Assembly: GCA_017860375.1 (NCBI GenBank)
Contig: JAGDMB010000097.1
Location: 1-9,581, forward strand
From: Bacteroidota bacterium
GTDB lineage: Bacteria; Bacteroidota; Bacteroidia; Bacteroidales; UBA10428
DNA length: 9,581 bases
Direction of reading: 5' to 3'
The notes below the pieces were generated by a model that was not told the origin of the DNA, searched no databases, and saw only the letters and a program-made list of their open reading frames with translations. Both the position numbers and the translations under genes were made by a program. Below, piece by piece: positions 1-7,083 of the stretch (positions within the stretch are counted from its first letter, which is position 1; every line of letters begins with the position of its first letter).

Positions 1-984
1 GTGGACGATGGTGCCCGGTTGTACATTGATAACAAACTTGTGGTGGATATGTGGCAAAATGGAAGCAGGCGTCTGACGGAGGCAAAATTTACTTTTCAAA
101 AAGGAAAAATTTATTCATTCCGGATGGAATATTTTGACAGCGGCCATAGGGCTTTTGCCCAGCTGGGCTGGAACATTGATCCCCTGGCTCTCATCCCGGA
201 AGCCGTCAAAACAGCGGGGAATGCCGATGTCGTTATTGCGGCGGTGGGTATGAAAGACGATGAGAACGGCGACAGGGCCTATCTGGAATTGGACGATGCC
301 CAGGAACAACTGATCCTGGCAATGGCCAGGACAGGAAAACCCCTTATTGTAGTAATTCAGACCGGCACTGTGATTGCCATGAATAACTGGATTGACAAAG
401 CGGATGCCGTGATGTTTGCCTGGTATCCCGGGGAGGAAGGCGGCCGGGCAATTGCAGAAATCCTTATGGGCGATGTGAATCCATCCGCAAAACTACCCGT
501 CACCATACCCAAAACTACCGGTCAGGTACCCATTAATTACAATCACCTGCCTTATAAACCGGCGGATTTTTATGTGGGAATCGGAAATGAGCCCCAGTAT
601 CCTTTTGGTCATGGCCTGTCCTATACTAATTTTGAATATTCCAATCTGAGGTTATCGGCCAAAGAGATACGAAAGGATGAAAAAATTATCGTTTCAGTTG
701 ATGTAAAGAATACAGGCGACAGAACAGGATCAGAAATTGTGCAACTTTACATCCATGATGAACTGGCCAGTATTGCCCGACCGGTAAAAGAGCTAAAAGG
801 ATTCTCCAAAATAACGCTGGAGCCCGGAGAATTACAAACGGTAAGCTTTACCATTGCACCCGAACAACTTATTCTTTATGATATTAATATGCATCCGGTT
901 ATTGAACCCGGAACATTTAACGTCATGGCAGGTGCTTCGTCAGAAGATATACGCCTGACAAATCGTTTTACAGTGATTCAATGA
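1..984 (+). CDS. GH3 family beta-glycosidase with PA14 domain, C-terminal part (5' truncated by window)
   Basis: C-terminal 327 residues of a glycoside hydrolase family 3 exo-beta-glycosidase, which removes terminal sugars (often glucose or xylose) from oligosaccharides and is usually periplasmic in Bacteroidota. The reading frame is open from base 1, so the first GTG is almost certainly an internal Val and not a start. Residues 1-57 are the end of a PA14 carbohydrate-binding insert (DDGARLYIDNKLVVDMW, then a G-x-Y-x-F-x-x-E-Y-F strand and an L-x-W end). Residues about 59-215 are the rest of the GH3 C-terminal alpha/beta domain, with ENGDR at 88-92 (E88 lies where the family's acid/base EGxGxDR-type motif falls, by inference), WYPGEEGG and the hallmark YPFGHGLSYT near 200. 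Residues about 220-322 are the fibronectin III-like domain (VKNTGDRTGSEIVQLY). The catalytic TIM barrel with the Asp nucleophile lies upstream, out of view. The next gene starts 36 bp downstream with no promoter or terminator seen, so co-transcription is likely. Substrate cannot be told. Confidence 0.93.
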   Translation: MDDGARLYIDNKLVVDMWQNGSRRLTEAKFTFQKGKIYSFRMEYFDSGHRAFAQLGWNIDPLALIPEAVKTAGNADVVIAAVGMKDDENGDRAYLELDDAQEQLILAMARTGKPLIVVIQTGTVIAMNNWIDKADAVMFAWYPGEEGGRAIAEILMGDVNPSAKLPVTIPKTTGQVPINYNHLPYKPADFYVGIGNEPQYPFGHGLSYTNFEYSNLRLSAKEIRKDEKIIVSVDVKNTGDRTGSEIVQLYIHDELASIARPVKELKGFSKITLEPGELQTVSFTIAPEQLILYDINMHPVIEPGTFNVMAGASSEDIRLTNRFTVIQ

Positions 985-1020
985 TTACGGAAACAATAGT
1001 TAAACCTAAAACAATCCGGT

Positions 1021-3621
1021 ATGAAAACAAATACAGATAATCGCCGATCCTTCCTGAAAAAAATAACGCTTGCAGGCGGTGTCGGTATAGCCGGCACCCT
1101 TTCAGGTTCAGCAGCTGTGAACTGGCTGAGAACTTCAGGAGATGCCGTTAACGGGAAGATTATTCACGTAACTCCTGATCCCTCAATAACCCAATTCAGA
1201 CCATTGGAGAATATTTCAATCACTTCGGCACAGGAAGGAACAATTGTGGTTCTTGACGGGAAAAATAGTGAAACGTTCAGGGGCAGTATTCATTCATCCT
1301 TATCCATTCCGGTTGGGGGCGCACTGGGTTATCACTTGATAATTTTCCTGAATGGTGAAGGTCATCTCCTTGACTTTGCCACTTTTAAGGTTGACTGCTC
1401 TACTTCGGTTGAAGATTCGAAAGGAACCTACAGGGAACTTTTCGGTAATCTTTACCATAGCATGACCGGAGAATGGGGACGCGAAGCCGGTGTGGTGCGA
1501 TACAACGGCAAGCACTATCATTCTTTTGTGGACTGGCTCAGGGATCATGTGCATACCCTCAAAGGAATGAAATATTTTTACCCCGAATTGAAATCCGGCA
1601 TAGACCTGTATGCCGACTCGCAGCGTGAAGACGGCATGATATGGGATAACTATAACCGGCGGCCTGAGGGAGGCAGTTACTGGCAACAACGTTTCGATTA
1701 TGCCGATTTCATAAAAGTTGTCGATGACGGTGAAAATGAATTCCACAGGATTCCGGTTGAAAATGATGTGGAATACCTTTTTATCGAAGGCATTTATTAT
1801 ACATGGAAAGCTACCGGTGATGACAGCTGGATGAAAAAAATGCTGGATAAAGCGCTGAAAGCCGTTGAATACAGCACGACAAATCCGTACCGCTGGTCCG
1901 AAAAATATCGGCTGTTGAAAAGAGGATATACCATTGATACCTGGGATTTCCAGAACGATGATGATGCGGCAGTCTCCGCCGGAAAAGACAATTATCCCGA
2001 TGCCATGGTCATCAGGCTGCCTTATACCCGGTTTGGTGTTATGTTTGGTGACAACACCGGTATGTATGCCGGCTGCCTTTACCTTGCGGAGATGTTAACC
2101 CATGCCGGCCGGGAAGAAGAAGCGGAAAGGATCAAAAAACTTGGAGAAGGGATCCTGACCAGGCTGGATACCCTTGCATGGAATGGCCGGTTTTACAGAC
2201 ATCATATACCCGAGGATGCGTCAGTTAAGAGAGATCTGGGAGTGGACGAAACCAAACAGGTTTCGCTTTCCAATGCCTATTCCATCAACCGCCGGATCGG
2301 CCACGATAAAGCCATATCCATTATTAAAACATACCAGCAGATCCGATCAGAAATGCCGGTCTCTTCTCCCGCTGAATGGTATACGATCTATCCGCCCTTC
2401 AATAAAGGATACGGAGACCATAACGCAAAATGGTCCTACATGAACGGAGGCGTTACCACCATAGTTGCAGGTGAGCTTGCCCACGGGGCCTTCCTGCATG
2501 GTTATGAGGCGTACGGAATTGATATTTTAAACCGGATCCTCGCGCTGTCAAATAAAACACGCGGTTATCTGCACTGCACTTACAGGGGTGAGATGCCGGA
2601 GATACCTTTACGGAATTTCATGCCTGTCCGTTTGAAAGATGTCGCAAATACTGATTTTAACGGGAATACCATCGAAGGAGTTGCCGGATGGACAAGTGAA
2701 GGAGAAAATGATTTACACGAATTCCCTGTCGGACTGCAAGTGTTCCATGAAATTCCCTTTGACATTATCGATCCGGCAAAAAACGGGAGAAGGGCGTGCC
2801 TGGGACTTTCCGCGGACAAAAATTATGCAAGGGAGGCAACCCTTGCCGTGAATCAGAAAGCAAAATCGATCTATTTCCTGCATACAACAGGTAAAAACTA
2901 CTATGCCGGCAACGTTACCCTTCAATATTCCGACGGGTCAACATGGATCGACCACATGGGCCCGGGAAAGATCTCCAACTGGTGGTACCCTGCAGAATCG
3001 CAGGACCTGAAACAAACACCTGATATGCGCGTGGCCTGGACAGGCAGGAATAAATTCAGCCGGGTTGTGGGAGTATGCCTGTATGGCTTAAATAATCCAT
3101 ACCCCGATAAAGAAATCACCTCCCTTCATTTTCAGAGTTCAGGTGATCAGAACAAGTGGATGATACTGGGCATAACGCTGTGTAACTATGAAGTGTTGCT
3201 CATGCCCGATTTCATATCCACCGGCATACCCGATAACTGGGGTGCTGCTGCTGTTGTTTATGCACTTGTTGAAGGACTTTGCGGTGTTCAAGACAAGGGA
3301 ACAGCCTTTGATAACGTATTGCTGACACCGCGATGGTCTGCTGCCGGTGAACCCAATGCAAAGGTTACCATAAAATACCCTGCTTCGTGTGCTTATGTAA
3401 GCTATCAATACAGACATTCCGATAATGAAATGGTCGTGTACTTTACGGGCTCAATGAAGAATACCGCGTTGCAGGTTTTACTGCCCTCCCCTGCCAATCC
3501 AAAAGCCGTGTTCGTAAACGAAAAATCCGTCGACTTTCAACGGATAAAGGTGGAAGAATCGGAATACCTGGTTGTGTCACCGGTTCAGTCTGTAGTAAAC
3601 AAAGTCGTAATTAAATTATAG
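1021..3621 (+). CDS. Tat-exported six-hairpin glycosidase-like protein, family unassigned
   Basis: An 866-residue exported protein that I cannot assign to a named enzyme family. The N-terminus is a twin-arginine signal: NRRSFLKK at 7-14 followed by a Gly/Ala-rich hydrophobic stretch to about residue 33, suggesting export after folding. Residues about 60-130 look like a beta-rich domain. The middle (about 165-560) has helix-pair character typical of (alpha/alpha)6 barrels: WKATGDDSWMKKMLDKALKA, MYAGCLYLAEMLTHAGREEE and LAWNGRFYRH. Residues about 615-740 resemble a beta-sandwich accessory module (NNPYPDKEITSLHF near 691-704). The C-terminal ~120 residues, starting at EGLCGVQDKGTAFDNVLLTPRW (about 751-772), resemble the closing beta-sandwich of GH65/GH78/GH94-like enzymes. 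I infer a glycoside hydrolase acting on a polysaccharide or glycoconjugate; the catalytic acids cannot be named. It sits 36 bp after the GH3 gene and before a beta-helix protein, consistent with a shared degradative role. The ATG at 1021 is chosen because it directly precedes the Tat signal. Confidence 0.72.
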   Translation: MKTNTDNRRSFLKKITLAGGVGIAGTLSGSAAVNWLRTSGDAVNGKIIHVTPDPSITQFRPLENISITSAQEGTIVVLDGKNSETFRGSIHSSLSIPVGGALGYHLIIFLNGEGHLLDFATFKVDCSTSVEDSKGTYRELFGNLYHSMTGEWGREAGVVRYNGKHYHSFVDWLRDHVHTLKGMKYFYPELKSGIDLYADSQREDGMIWDNYNRRPEGGSYWQQRFDYADFIKVVDDGENEFHRIPVENDVEYLFIEGIYYTWKATGDDSWMKKMLDKALKAVEYSTTNPYRWSEKYRLLKRGYTIDTWDFQNDDDAAVSAGKDNYPDAMVIRLPYTRFGVMFGDNTGMYAGCLYLAEMLTHAGREEEAERIKKLGEGILTRLDTLAWNGRFYRHHIPEDASVKRDLGVDETKQVSLSNAYSINRRIGHDKAISIIKTYQQIRSEMPVSSPAEWYTIYPPFNKGYGDHNAKWSYMNGGVTTIVAGELAHGAFLHGYEAYGIDILNRILALSNKTRGYLHCTYRGEMPEIPLRNFMPVRLKDVANTDFNGNTIEGVAGWTSEGENDLHEFPVGLQVFHEIPFDIIDPAKNGRRACLGLSADKNYAREATLAVNQKAKSIYFLHTTGKNYYAGNVTLQYSDGSTWIDHMGPGKISNWWYPAESQDLKQTPDMRVAWTGRNKFSRVVGVCLYGLNNPYPDKEITSLHFQSSGDQNKWMILGITLCNYEVLLMPDFISTGIPDNWGAAAVVYALVEGLCGVQDKGTAFDNVLLTPRWSAAGEPNAKVTIKYPASCAYVSYQYRHSDNEMVVYFTGSMKNTALQVLLPSPANPKAVFVNEKSVDFQRIKVEESEYLVVSPVQSVVNKVVIKL

Positions 3622-3724
3622 GATAGCGAACAACGTCATTAAAATGCATAATTGGATTTCCAACAGAATAACCAGAACCGGAGCGTTGGATTTCATCAAA
3701 CCGAAAACGAAACTCCCAAAGAAT

Positions 3725-3732
3725 TTACTTTG
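3725..3732 (+). promoter_or_regulatory. weak candidate -7 promoter element for the beta-helix gene
   Basis: TTACTTTG differs from the Bacteroidota -7 consensus TAnnTTTG at one position (T for A) and ends 18 bases before the ATG at 3751. No TTTG-type -33 element is evident upstream. The rest of the 129-bp gap (3622-3750) holds two copies of TTGGATTTC (3652-3660 and 3686-3694) and no clear terminator. The position is plausible for a very short leader, but the match could be chance. Confidence 0.25.
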
Positions 3733-3750
3733 TCAATCGTTTAAAAAATC

Positions 3751-5127
3751 ATGTACATACTCGTAAAAAAAAGGAAGATCCTTATTGCATGCCTTTGTAT
3801 TGCTTTTCTATCCTTCTATATCCATGCGGAAACCTACACTGTATCTTCCGGCAACCCTTCGGATACGGCGAAATGTTTCCGGACGATACAGGAAGGAATT
3901 GCAGCCCTTAAGGCCGGCGATTCTTTGGTAATCAGGGGAGGTGCCTATACCATTTCTTCACCCATCATCATCGAAAAATCAGGACAGGAAAACGGGTGGA
4001 TAACCATTTTGTCACCTTCCAATGAAAAAGTGATCATCAACGGGGAAGCTTACAGAAAAGAGACGGCACCTGTGAAATTCGTACCGGCTGATAAAGAAGG
4101 GATCGTCACCATTCAGCATTCGAGTTACATACGAATAGAGAACATAGGTGTCAAATATTCCCGTTCGATGGGTTTTTGCATCCGTGATGCTGAATCGCAT
4201 CATATCGAACTGCTCCACTGCTATAGTGAAGGGACCTATTCATGCGGTATAGGTGTTAAAAATTCGGAACACATCCGGATCATAGCCTGTGAAATTGTGG
4301 ATGCCAACAATCTTGACTACAGCCCAGTCTGGATAAAAGAAAAACGTCATGAAGCTCCCCATGAGGCCATTTCCTTAATGGGTGCAAAATACTTTGAAGT
4401 CGCCTATAACCATTTGCATATGTGTACCAAAGAGGGTATTGATTGCAAAGAAACCAGTGCATATGGTACCATTCATCATAATGTGGTGCATGATTTATAC
4501 CGGCAGGGCATTTATATTGACAGCTGGTTTGGAAGACTGCATCATGTTGAAGTATTTGAAAACACCATTTATGATTGTGAATGGGGCATTGTTGTCTCCT
4601 CCGAAGGAAAGAATTCGGAAATGGACAGTGTCGGCATTCATCATAATATTATTTATGATAACCGGGCATCGGGAATACAATTTGGCGTATTTGGGCACGA
4701 TGAGAAAAGGAGATTCATCAACGTATACAACAATACCCTCGTCAATAATGGCAGTCCTGCCCACTGGGCCGGATTAACAGGCGGAATTGATGTACGCTCG
4801 TCGAACCTTTTCCACATAACCATTTATCAAAATGTGTGTGCAAACAATTATGGATTTCCTGTTGCATTAAGTGAAGAATACGATAGCATTGAAAATGCGC
4901 TGGAGAAGCAGCGGATAATTATCACCCGAAATGTTTGTTTCCCTATGGAAGTGAAGCCTCGAGAAAGGAATATTTTTCCGCATGCCACTATTTTTTGCGG
5001 CGCAGACAACTTTTACTGTGAACTCACTTTTTGTGATTACAAAAATAAAGACTTCCGGATAAAGGGTGACGGGATTTGTGAATCACTTAAACAGGCCAAC
5101 ATTAATCCCGGAGCGTATTCCTATTAA
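3751..5127 (+). CDS. secreted right-handed parallel beta-helix protein (polysaccharide lyase-like)
   Basis: A 458-residue Sec-exported protein. Residues 1-26 form a signal peptide (KKRK, then a hydrophobic core, with probable cleavage after IHA). Residues about 45-100 match the opening of pectate-lyase-like beta-helix proteins: an ALKAGDSLVIRGGAY turn followed by strands ending in VIINGE. From about 125 to 385 the chain is a succession of short strands with the spacing of parallel beta-helix coils: HIRIIACEIVDANN, YFEVAYNHLHMC, GTIHHNVVHD, VEVFENTIYD, VGIHHNIIYDN and INVYNNTLVNN, with GI/GIxx turns in between. The fold is shared by polysaccharide lyases (PL1, PL6 and others), pectinases (GH28) and some epimerases, so the exact reaction is open. 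No T9SS C-terminal sorting domain is visible at the end (GAYSY). It lies behind the GH3 and Tat-enzyme genes, so extracellular or periplasmic glycan cleavage is a fair inference. An A8 run at 3765-3772 within the first codons is a possible slippage or sequencing-error site. Fold confidence is high; function is low. Confidence 0.85.
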   Translation: MYILVKKRKILIACLCIAFLSFYIHAETYTVSSGNPSDTAKCFRTIQEGIAALKAGDSLVIRGGAYTISSPIIIEKSGQENGWITILSPSNEKVIINGEAYRKETAPVKFVPADKEGIVTIQHSSYIRIENIGVKYSRSMGFCIRDAESHHIELLHCYSEGTYSCGIGVKNSEHIRIIACEIVDANNLDYSPVWIKEKRHEAPHEAISLMGAKYFEVAYNHLHMCTKEGIDCKETSAYGTIHHNVVHDLYRQGIYIDSWFGRLHHVEVFENTIYDCEWGIVVSSEGKNSEMDSVGIHHNIIYDNRASGIQFGVFGHDEKRRFINVYNNTLVNNGSPAHWAGLTGGIDVRSSNLFHITIYQNVCANNYGFPVALSEEYDSIENALEKQRIIITRNVCFPMEVKPRERNIFPHATIFCGADNFYCELTFCDYKNKDFRIKGDGICESLKQANINPGAYSY

Positions 5128-5169
5128 ATCCATATATTAAAGGATTTAATTATATTTGTCTTTTTAGGT
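5123..5169 (+). terminator. AT-rich stem-loop plus T-rich tail at the end of the beta-helix gene
   Basis: A perfect 9-bp inverted repeat, ATTAAATCC at 5123-5131 and GGATTTAAT at 5142-5150, encloses a 10-base loop. It includes the TAA stop codon (5125-5127) of the beta-helix gene. The following bases to about 5165 are T-rich (TATATTTGTCTTTTT). This arrangement fits an intrinsic terminator, although the stem is mostly A-T and therefore weak. The same segment holds a perfect -7 promoter element at 5151-5158, so the inverted repeat could instead be a regulator-binding site. I cannot decide between the two from sequence alone. Confidence 0.4.
5151..5158 (+). promoter_or_regulatory. -7 promoter element TATATTTG, probably for the YD-repeat gene
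   Basis: TATATTTG is an exact match to TAnnTTTG, the -7 element recognised by the Bacteroidota primary sigma factor. It lies just after the beta-helix stop codon and 164 bases before the chosen ATG at 5323, which would give a 5' leader of about 155-160 nt. No TTTG-like -33 element is found at the usual spacing, which is common for this phylum. AT-rich DNA produces such matches by chance, so confidence is moderate. Confidence 0.45.
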
Positions 5170-5217
5170 GGAATTGTCTTTCCCCGGGTTTTTAACGATC
5201 CACAGACAGGAAGAATT

Positions 5218-5278
5218 TCAACCTGATTATTTCATTTTTAATTGATTTCGCCAAATAACGAAAAATTTCGCAGGTTGA
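5218..5278 (+). repeat. inverted repeat in the leader of the YD-repeat gene
   Basis: TCAACCTG at 5218-5225 is the exact reverse complement of CAGGTTGA at 5271-5278. The 45 bases between contain a second small pairing, TTTCG (5246-5250) with CGAAA (5259-5263), and an extra TTTCG at 5266-5270 that could compete for the same partner. In RNA this could form a two-level stem in the untranslated leader. I match it to no known riboswitch or leader family. The rest of 5128-5322 shows nothing else recognisable. Confidence 0.35.
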
Positions 5279-5322
5279 TTGATTTTCAGCTATTAGAATA
5301 TAAAACCAGTAAAAATAACACG

Positions 5323-5724
5323 ATGAAGAAAATTTTAATTATCGCCATGATCATAGGGTTTCCTGTAATGGTTTTCAGTCAGGGAAACAAACAACCCGCC
5401 CCTAATGTAAAAAAGATGACCATTACCAAGCATGTGTACGAGAAAGGGGAAAAAGTGTACAAGGAACTTGAGGTCAAATACGATGCAAAAGGCAATGTCA
5501 TTGAGGAAACCGAAAATAATGAAGGAATCTTCGTTATGCATTTCGTATACCAGTATGATGCCGCCGGCAATAAAATAAAAGAAACCGAGATGGACGCGGC
5601 AGGTAAAGTCAAAAAGATAACCGAATACAAATACAATAGCAGCAACCTGCGGACGGAAAAGCTGGTGTACGACGCCAGCCACAAACTGAAATCAAAGAGG
5701 GTGTATCAGTACGAAAGTTATTAG
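5323..5724 (+). CDS. small secreted YD/RHS-like repeat protein
   Basis: A 133-residue predicted secreted protein of unknown function. The ATG at 5323 is preferred over an in-frame TTG at 5242 because MKKILIIAMIIGFPVMVFSQ is a canonical signal peptide that must sit at the N-terminus; cleavage before the Gln is typical for Bacteroidota. The mature part is Lys/Glu-rich, with repeated beta-strand units built around Tyr-Asp and Gly-Asn: KYDAKGNVIEET, QYDAAGNKIKET, EYKYNSSNLRTEK, VYDASHKLKSKR and YQYES, spaced about 20-25 residues. These resemble the YD repeats of RHS/wall-associated proteins and the antiparallel sheets of MORN-like or DUF-type Bacteroidota proteins. It is far too short to be an RHS toxin shell and no toxin domain is attached. 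It probably forms a small extended sheet in the periplasm or at the surface. Stand-alone transcription from the promoter near 5151 is likely. Function is not recognised. Confidence 0.8.
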   Translation: MKKILIIAMIIGFPVMVFSQGNKQPAPNVKKMTITKHVYEKGEKVYKELEVKYDAKGNVIEETENNEGIFVMHFVYQYDAAGNKIKETEMDAAGKVKKITEYKYNSSNLRTEKLVYDASHKLKSKRVYQYESY

Positions 5725-5755
5725 GGATCCGGATTTCCTTTGATACGATAAAATA

Positions 5756-5767
5756 AATACCGGTATT
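5756..5767. repeat. 12-bp perfect palindrome AATACCGGTATT
   Basis: A perfect 12-bp palindrome in the 91-bp gap between the YD-repeat gene and the PorV-family gene, ending 48 bases before the ATG at 5816. A second inverted repeat follows: GTTATAA at 5773-5779 and TTATAAC at 5805-5811, ending just before that ATG. Either could bind a dimeric regulator or fold in the leader of the PorV-family mRNA. No exact TAnnTTTG element is seen in the gap, so the promoter is uncertain or the gene is read through from upstream. Confidence 0.3.
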
Positions 5768-5815
5768 CCGCCGTTATAAAAAACTGACTGGCCCAAACCG
5801 TTCATTATAACCCTT

Positions 5816-7051
5816 ATGAAAAAGCCTGTTCTTAAGAAATTTATTTTTCTTCCGGCACTGGCATTTTCACTATGTATAATATGCAGCGCACAGGATGATC
5901 TGAATGCAATTCCGACATCAGTGCCACTCATCAACGTTACATCCAATGCGCGTATCGGAGCGATGGGTGAAATTGCCACCGTTTCTTCTTCCGTATACAA
6001 CGATGCCGGTCTGATCCAAAATCCTGCCCTGTTGTCAAAAAATGCCAGAACCATCGGGGGGAATACATCCTTTATGCCCTGGTTAAGAGGTCTATGGTCT
6101 GAACCCCGTTCGTTTAGAACTCTCTTCAGCAGCGCGTACCTGACGGAAAGCAATATGTACGGTGCAATAAACCAGAAAAACGCCATTGGATACCGGTTTG
6201 CGTTATCTCATTTTGGTCAGGTTATCATAAGAGATCAATATGGCATGTACTTAGGGGAATATAACCCGATTGAATATTGCCATCAGATAACATACTCGCA
6301 TACTTTCAAGGATAAGCTTTCCGCAGGGGCGGGAATAAAGTATATTCACAGTGACCTGAATTTGTCGTCTGTGTCCGGCAGCTTTCCCTATCAACCAGCT
6401 AATGCTGCTGCAGTTGACCTGGGCATCCATTACAATACCTCGTTTACCCTTTCTGAGATTATGCTGCTGCACATCAACACCGGCGCCACATTGAATAATT
6501 TCGGGACCAAGATCAGTTATACCGACAATCCTTCTTCGGAAAAGGGATTCCTGCCTACCTGCCTGAGAATTGCGATAATGGTAAATCCCGAATGGAGGCT
6601 TTCGGAAAGCGTTACCCTGCATGCTGAAATCGCCTACCAGATAGAAAAACTGCTGGTCCCCACCCCGCCCATCCTCTATTACGATGACGGTGATACGATC
6701 ATAAAGGGCAGGGGTATGGATGTTTCGGTCTTTACGGCATTGTACTCATCCTTTTATGATGCGCCCGGCGGATTCAGCGAGGAAATGCACGAAATAATGC
6801 ACAAAACAGGAACAGAATTCCGTCTGGACGCGGGCGAAAAATTTTATGCGGCCTTAAGGGCAGGAAGACTTATGGAGCACCGGACAAAAGGCAACAGGAC
6901 GTACACAACAATGGGTATGGGACTGGGTTACGCGGGATTTTCTCTGGACTCCAAATATATTGCCGGTCCCGAAAACACGAGCCTGAATAAAACCTGGGCC
7001 ATTACCTTTGGGTATTGTCTGAACCTGGATAATCATAAAGAAGATCAATAA
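5816..7051 (+). CDS. porV: PorV-family outer-membrane protein (type IX secretion)
   Basis: A 411-residue outer-membrane beta-barrel of the PorV (LptO)/PorQ family. PorV is the T9SS component that collects substrates from the translocon and delivers them to the PorU sortase at the cell surface. Residues 1-25 are a signal peptide with cleavage before QDD. Recognisable family segments in order are: NARIGAMGEIATVSSSVYND with QNPALLSKN (about 43-76), MPWLRGLW, GEYNPIEYCHQITYSHTFKDKLS followed by GIKYIHSDL (about 142-182), IEKLLVPTPP (about 275-284), DAPGGFSEEMHEI (about 315-327) and KGNRTYTTMGMGLGYAGFSLD. The length fits the family (about 380-410). In place of the common WNPAKY the protein has IQNPALL, so it may be a divergent paralogue. 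porU, usually adjacent to porV, is not beside it here. Flanked by palindromic sequence upstream and a C-rich tract downstream, it looks like its own transcription unit. Family assignment is confident; the specific role is less so. Confidence 0.88.
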   Translation: MKKPVLKKFIFLPALAFSLCIICSAQDDLNAIPTSVPLINVTSNARIGAMGEIATVSSSVYNDAGLIQNPALLSKNARTIGGNTSFMPWLRGLWSEPRSFRTLFSSAYLTESNMYGAINQKNAIGYRFALSHFGQVIIRDQYGMYLGEYNPIEYCHQITYSHTFKDKLSAGAGIKYIHSDLNLSSVSGSFPYQPANAAAVDLGIHYNTSFTLSEIMLLHINTGATLNNFGTKISYTDNPSSEKGFLPTCLRIAIMVNPEWRLSESVTLHAEIAYQIEKLLVPTPPILYYDDGDTIIKGRGMDVSVFTALYSSFYDAPGGFSEEMHEIMHKTGTEFRLDAGEKFYAALRAGRLMEHRTKGNRTYTTMGMGLGYAGFSLDSKYIAGPENTSLNKTWAITFGYCLNLDNHKEDQ

Positions 7052-7083
7052 CCCGAAGTGCTAATCCGGTCAGTGCCATCCAC

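Noticed and set aside
3652..3694. Two TTGGATTTC copies as a mobile-element end or CRISPR-like repeat
   Set aside because: Only two 9-bp copies 34 bp apart, no transposase or cas gene nearby; chance is the simplest explanation.
5242..5322. TTG start giving the YD-repeat protein 27 extra N-terminal residues
   Set aside because: It would bury a canonical signal peptide that begins at the ATG at 5323, and the extra stretch is charged leader-like sequence.
5323..5724. RHS/contact-dependent toxin fragment
   Set aside because: It has its own signal peptide, start and stop, regular repeats to the end, no toxin domain and no immunity gene next to it.
5692..6186. 164-codon minus-strand open frame overlapping the start of the PorV-family gene
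   Set aside because: The sense strand has clear PorV motifs and a signal peptide here; the antisense product has none.
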